A stretch of DNA of 64,000 nucleotides from Candidatus Trichofilum aggregatum (lineage in GTDB: Bacteria; Chloroflexota; Anaerolineae; Promineifilales; Promineifilaceae). Shown here in pieces: positions 62,632-64,000 of this stretch (position 1 is its first letter; the number at the start of each line of letters is the position of its first letter). The DNA is taken from assembly GCA_016716885.1 (NCBI GenBank), contig JADJUV010000009.1:24690-88689 (forward strand). Direction: 5' to 3'. The position numbers and the translations under genes are program-made. The notes beneath the pieces were generated by a model. That model worked only from the letters and a program-made list of their open reading frames with translations, was not told where the DNA came from and searched no databases.

Positions 62632-64000
62632 ATGAAAAAAGCCATCCATTCCTTCCCTGGTAGTGAAAAGATCAGTGCCAAATCACCCCATAAACCAGTT
62701 GGCCTGGCCCCCTCTCATCATCGTTCAGCCTCCCACTTGCCCCATACGGCCCACCTGTCACGCCTGTCTGGTCATGGTATGACGCGGCCGCAACGCCAGG
62801 CCTCCGTGTTACAAATGCAAGCCCAGATGGGCAACGCCTTTGTGCAACGGTGGTTAAACGGTGGCCCACAGACCACCACCATCCAACGCCAATGTCCCTG
62901 CCAGGAAAAAGATGAAAGCGAAGGTGAATGCCCCACCTGTAGCCAACAAAAGGTGCAACGCCGGTCAGCCGATGCCATTCAGCGGGAAGAAGGCCCAGGC
63001 GAGGCCAGCTATGAATACGATTGGAACCGCTCAGAGCGAATCAATGAGCTAAAAACGGCCATCGAGAACGAAACCGAAACCAGTCTACAAACTCGGGCCA
63101 GCCTGGAATCCATGACTGAAGCATCCTCTGAAGAGCGCACCGAGCTAGAAACAGGCCTCAACAAAGCCGTCTAGCCCTCATCGCCTTGCTTGAGGAGCGC
63201 GTGGGTTTGCTCAAAGAGGAGATCGGCTCCCTCACCTCGCGTCTCGAGGTGACAGATCAGGCCAGTTCACCGGACAATGACAATGCCGAGATGATGTCTG
63301 AATTGAACAAGTGGCAAAAAGAGCTACAACTGCATCAGGAACAGTTGCGGCCGCTGAAAATGTGGCACATGCGGCAACAAATTGGCGACATCAACGAGCA
63401 ATTGGCCGCCATCGAAGCCGAACTGGCTCCTTTGGGCAAAATAAAGGGCAGTCCTGATCCCACCACCCAACTCCTGCTCAACCGCAAAGCCGATCTGGAA
63501 AAGCAAAAAGAACAACTCGCCAAAGCGCTCACCGCCGAGGCGGTGGAGTATGAGCAATTTGATAAACGCTGGGGAGCCACACGGTATGGCCTCAAAGAAG
63601 AATGTGGTTCCATTGGCTCTTCCGGTTGCGGCCCCACTACCCTGGCAATTTTGTTGAACCATCTTTACCGCGAAGACCCGGAAAACCTGGCAGCTCACGG
63701 GCGTATGGAAATCGTGGCCCCGGAAGAAACCGCTACTTATGCCGAAACCAATGGTCGTATCTGTGGTAATGGCACCAGCGGCAACACCATGGTCACCAAT
63801 GTCCCCACCCAATGGCCCGGTTTTGAGGGGGAACGGCTGGATATCAAACAAGCCACCAGTGAGTTACGCAATGGCAACCTCATCATTTTCCTCTGCCGCA
63901 GTTGTACCGGACAAAACAAAAAGGGTGGCGACAAAGGTTATAAAGGGCATTTTATGGTGTTGAGTGGGGTCAATGGCTCCGGCAAAAAAGCGGTTTACGA
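62632..64000 (+). CDS. DUF4157-type leader protein with C39-like cysteine peptidase domain, frameshifted and cut by the window edge
   Basis: From ATG 62632 the frame shows LQMQAQMGNAFVQRWL (about 60-75), the same leader class as the 59018 gene, and QCPC...CPTC, a four-cysteine patch common after this leader. It then enters a coiled coil and stops at TAG 63172. Another frame continues the coiled coil from about 63174 (ALIALLEERVGLLKEE) through a second coiled coil. It then gives a peptidase-like domain with SIGSSGCGPTTLAILLN (Cys about 332) and GHFMVLSGVNG (His about 440) to the edge. One missing base near 63171 explains the break. The domain resembles C39/bacteriocin-processing peptidases. 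Confidence 0.72.

Larger units (their letters stand above)
1035..63351. repeat. GCGGCCGC, highly iterated palindrome across the window
   Basis: By eye I find just over 100 copies, often extended to CGCGGCCGCG or chained (GCGGCCGCGGCCGC at 4155, 4581, 14617, 23874, 24871, 32549, 33801, 46745, 50959). Nearly all are in genes, in all three frames: Ala-Ala-Ala, x-Gly-Arg or x-Arg-Pro. Given as one span from first to last copy. Confidence 0.95.

Noticed and set aside
1035..63351. GCGGCCGC as cloning-linker contamination (NotI site)
   Set aside because: The copies sit in frame inside conserved genes and number over 100; linkers would be few and at joins.

Overview
The window looks like a chromosomal segment of a Chloroflexota bacterium, probably Anaerolineae/Ardenticatenia-like. 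This is inferred from the gene set, not from a marker gene: a Gls24-FakA pair, CdaA with a YbbR protein, a bacterial lycopene-cyclase-domain carotenoid operon, a large GH13 protein beside ParA and DUF4236, and multi-GAF kinases. There is one tRNA, no rRNA and no CRISPR array. The strongest window-wide signal is the palindrome GCGGCCGC: I count just over 100 copies by eye where about two would be expected. They lie mostly inside genes, in all frames, much like HIP1 in cyanobacteria.

Layout. 1-2 kb: start of an Mrp antiporter subunit A (minus, running off the edge), a hairpin array, and a MerR regulator coupled to an alkyltransferase-like protein. 2.1-6.2 kb: NatA/NatB-type ABC exporter with two paralogous permeases (the first frameshifted), a YkvA protein and a long terminator. 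6.3-8 kb: LexA-like box, then a RecA/ImuA-like protein, a protein resembling only the little-finger part of ImuB, and a small ImuB-tail-like protein. 7.9-13.1 kb: minus-strand carotenoid operon crtI-crtB-crtO-lycopene cyclase with a near-consensus promoter. 13.4-19.7 kb: zinc-protease-like lipoprotein, isocitrate dehydrogenase, Gls24 and FakA. 19.9-26.2 kb: one giant DUF418-plus-tandem-M28 gene with an in-frame TGA. 26.4-34 kb: tRNA-CAT, multi-GAF histidine kinase, glycosyltransferase-like membrane protein, LysM protein. 34-47.4 kb: dGTPase-like protein, argF, a TPR protein, cdaA, cdaR (frameshifted), der, parA with a coiled-coil partner, DUF4236. 47.4-58.6 kb: GH13 protein (frameshifted), rhomboid, CoA transferase, geranylgeranyl-reductase-like protein, aldehyde ferredoxin oxidoreductase, GT2.

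59-64 kb: two proteins with the GN-x-A-(V/I)-QR leader seen in DUF4157-type proteins linked to extracellular contractile injection systems. One carries OmpA and HExxH zincin domains, the other a C39-like cysteine peptidase domain. A double YkgJ protein and an unknown protein sit between them. This is the best candidate for an uncharacterised system, and it continues past the right edge.

Gaps between genes are rich in short inverted-repeat elements, several with clear target-site duplications. At least four genes are broken by a frame change of the same sign (one base missing), and one by an in-frame stop. This suggests either residual indel errors in the assembly or recent decay.
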